Positions 4,651 to 6,188 of a stretch of 6,188 bases of DNA are shown in pieces (within the stretch, counting starts at the first letter, position 1; every line of letters starts with the position of its first letter). The position numbers were made by a program, and so were the translations under genes. The stretch is taken from positions 1-6,188 of the forward strand of contig SKSP01000481.1 in NCBI GenBank assembly GCA_007122945.1. Direction: 5' to 3'. The DNA is from Ilumatobacteraceae bacterium (GTDB taxonomy: Bacteria; Actinomycetota; Acidimicrobiia; Acidimicrobiales; Ilumatobacteraceae). Under the pieces are notes generated by a model. The model was given only the letters and a program-made list of their open reading frames with translations, was not told the DNA's origin and did no database searches.

Positions 4651-6188
4651 CGCGGCGCCTCCGGCGCACGGGAGTCGGCGAGCGTGCGGCGCAGCACCTT
4701 GCCGGTCTCGTTGCGGGGCAACTCGCGGTGCATCTCGACGTGGCGGGGGACCTTGTGGCGAGCGAGGTGGTCGCGGACGTGCCGGCGGACCTCGTCGGCG
4801 GTGAGATCGGCGCCGTCGAGCGGGACGACGTGGGCGGCGAGCACCTGACCGAACTCGTCGTCGGGGACGCCCACGATCGCCACCTCGGCGACACCGGGAT
4901 GGTCGCCCAGCAACTCCTCGACCTCCGTCGGGAAGACGTTCTCGCCGCCCGAGACGATCATGTCGTCCTCGCGGCCCTCGACGAAGAGCAGCCCACGATG
5001 GTCGAACCAGCCGAGGTCGCCCGTCGAGAGGAGGTCGCGCTCGACCTCCTTGCCGCCGCCGGAGGTGTACCCCTCGAACCGCATCGAACCGCCGACGAAG
5101 ATCCGTCCGATGGTGCCGTTCGGGACCGGCCGGCCGGCTGGGTCGAGGATCTCGACGCGGATGCCGAACGCGACCCGGCCGGCGGTGGCCGGCGCGCTCC
5201 GGAGATCGTCGGGCGTGGCGATCGTGGCGACGGCCACCTCGGTCGATCCGTAGAGGTTGTAGAGGACCGGGCCGAACCGGTCGAGCACCGCGGTCGCGAG
5301 GGCGCCGCCGAGCGCAGAGCCGCTCGAGGCGATCACCCGGAGCCGCGGAGTGGGTGCGGCGACCAGCTCGGAGGGATCGAGGGCCAGGATCCGCGTCAGC
5401 ATCACCGGGACGACGACGAGCACGTCGGCGTCGTGCTCCGACGTGGCCCGCAGCGTCGCCCCGGGGTCGAACCGCCTGGCGAGGACCGTCGTCGCGCAGC
5501 GACCGATCCCGAGGATCAGGTGCACGAGGCCCCAACCGTGGAACAGCGGCGCCGCCACCACCTGGGTGTCACCGAGGCGCAGCGGGATCCGCTCGAGCAG
5601 GGCGGCCATCCCTTCGATCGCGCCCGAGTCGCTCCGGCGGGCCGCCCCCTTCGGCCGACCGGTCGTCCCCGAGGTGAGGATCACGAGTCGTCCCTGGTGG
5701 CGTCGCGCGCCGACCGATCGTCCGTCGGCCGCCATCGCGCCCATCGCCGACTCGTCGAGCGCGGGCACGTCGCTGGTCGCCACGACGTCGGCGAACTCGT
5801 CGTCGTGGATCACGAGTGACACGCCCTCGTGTTCGACGACGTCGGCGAGCTGGGGGCCGGCGAAGCCGGTGTTCATGAGCACGACGTTCGCTCCGGTCGC
5901 CGACGCGCCGACGAGCCACTCGACGAAGCCCCGGTGGTTGCGCGCGAGGATGCCCACCGTCGTGTCGGGCCCGATGCCACGATCGGACAACCCGGCCGCG
6001 ACGGACGTCGCGCGCTGCCACATCGCGCCGTACGTGACCGGACCGGCGTCGTCGACGATCGCGACGCGGTCGGGGTAGCGGGCTGCTGCCGCGGCCACCG
6101 AACCGGCGAGCGACGTGCCCCACGGGGCCATGGCCAGCATCGCCCGGGGCAGACGGTCGGGGCGCTCGAACGGCGTGATGTTCGAGCG
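4647..6188 (-). CDS. Acyl-CoA ligase (AMP-forming, FadD-like), 5' end beyond window
   Basis: Adenylate-forming enzyme: acid + ATP + CoA gives acyl-CoA + AMP + PPi. Numbering from the internal Met at 6140: nucleotide-binding loop LTSGTTGRPKG (155-165), APLFHGWGL (197-205), YGSTE (297-301), STGDLGWF (372-379), hinge region GREDDMIVSGGENVFP (389-404) and C-terminal PRNETGKVLRR with catalytic K481. All core motifs are intact. The frame remains open from 6140 to the window edge, adding 16 residues (RSNITPFERPDRLPRA). These resemble the RPD-containing N-terminal segment of mycobacterial FadD2/FadD12-type ligases, so the true start probably lies upstream of the window and Met 6140 is internal. A fatty or other hydrophobic acid is the likely substrate, but acyl chain specificity cannot be read from the sequence. 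It is the first visible gene of a unit with the alpha/beta hydrolase. Confidence 0.93.
   Translation of the reverse strand, partial: RSNITPFERPDRLPRAMLAMAPWGTSLAGSVAAAAARYPDRVAIVDDAGPVTYGAMWQRATSVAAGLSDRGIGPDTTVGILARNHRGFVEWLVGASATGANVVLMNTGFAGPQLADVVEHEGVSLVIHDDEFADVVATSDVPALDESAMGAMAADGRSVGARRHQGRLVILTSGTTGRPKGAARRSDSGAIEGMAALLERIPLRLGDTQVVAAPLFHGWGLVHLILGIGRCATTVLARRFDPGATLRATSEHDADVLVVVPVMLTRILALDPSELVAAPTPRLRVIASSGSALGGALATAVLDRFGPVLYNLYGSTEVAVATIATPDDLRSAPATAGRVAFGIRVEILDPAGRPVPNGTIGRIFVGGSMRFEGYTSGGGKEVERDLLSTGDLGWFDHRGLLFVEGREDDMIVSGGENVFPTEVEELLGDHPGVAEVAIVGVPDDEFGQVLAAHVVPLDGADLTADEVRRHVRDHLARHKVPRHVEMHRELPRNETGKVLRRTLADSRAPEAPR
4658..4662 (-). promoter_or_regulatory. Ribosome binding site of the alpha/beta hydrolase
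   Basis: On the minus strand a perfect GGAGG sits seven bases before GTG 4650, inside the last codons of the acyl-CoA ligase gene. It sets the hydrolase start. Confidence 0.8.
6163..6188. repeat. Perfect 9-bp inverted repeat at the window edge
   Basis: CGCTCGAAC (6163-6171) and GTTCGAGCG (6180-6188) are exact reverse complements separated by 8 bases, and the repeat may continue past the window. It lies within the N-terminal coding part of the acyl-CoA ligase (residues SNITPFER). The 8-base spacer differs from the 4-base spacer of a LexA site. Confidence 0.55.

Noticed and set aside
2579..4894. 771-codon minus-strand frame spanning the oxidoreductase, SnoaL-like and hydrolase genes
   Set aside because: Low-complexity Arg/Pro/Ala translation crossing several well-recognised genes in other frames.
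4651..5535. Upstream extension of the hydrolase frame into the ligase gene
   Set aside because: The translation is Arg/Pro-rich without motifs; GGAGG before GTG 4650 gives a proper start.
4404..5819. 471-codon plus-strand frame opposite the ligase
   Set aside because: Antisense shadow of a gene with all adenylate-forming motifs.

Overview
The window is very GC-rich and densely packed. It has GTG starts, short or overlapping gene junctions, a DUF222-HNH (13E12-type) endonuclease, an F420-type luciferase-like oxidoreductase and a FadD-like acyl-CoA ligase. Together these point to an actinobacterium. The style resembles Acidimicrobiia (for example Ilumatobacter), but that placement is an inference from gene content. 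I see no tRNA, rRNA, CRISPR array, insertion sequence or prophage gene.

Layout: (1) Positions 2-655, plus strand: the 3' part of a gene whose product joins the end of a beta-propeller-like region to an NTF2-like or MTB12-like C-terminal domain. (2) Positions 664-1896, minus strand: a complete DUF222-HNH endonuclease, convergent with gene 1 across 8 bp. Its upstream region holds the clearest regulatory signal in the window: a near-consensus LexA/SOS box between a -35 and a -10 element, with the -10 spaced so that the mRNA would begin at the start codon. (3) Positions 2049-3565, plus strand: a luciferase-like (LLM) F420-dependent oxidoreductase followed by a SnoaL-like protein, coupled by a GTGA stop/start overlap. 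(4) Positions 3589-6188, minus strand: a FadD-like acyl-CoA ligase, cut by the window edge, followed by an alpha/beta hydrolase, also joined by a GTGA overlap. The two pairs converge on a 23-bp gap containing a small hairpin.

The two pairs look like ordinary actinobacterial catabolic enzymes. The ligase would activate a carboxylic acid to its CoA thioester and the hydrolase would cleave an ester or thioester. The oxidoreductase would act on an unknown substrate with F420 and the SnoaL-like protein could handle its product. No substrate can be read from the sequence. The endonuclease appears to be a separate unit under DNA-damage control. I found no strong case for a wholly new multi-gene system. 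The best lead is the SOS-regulated, apparently leaderless DUF222-HNH gene.
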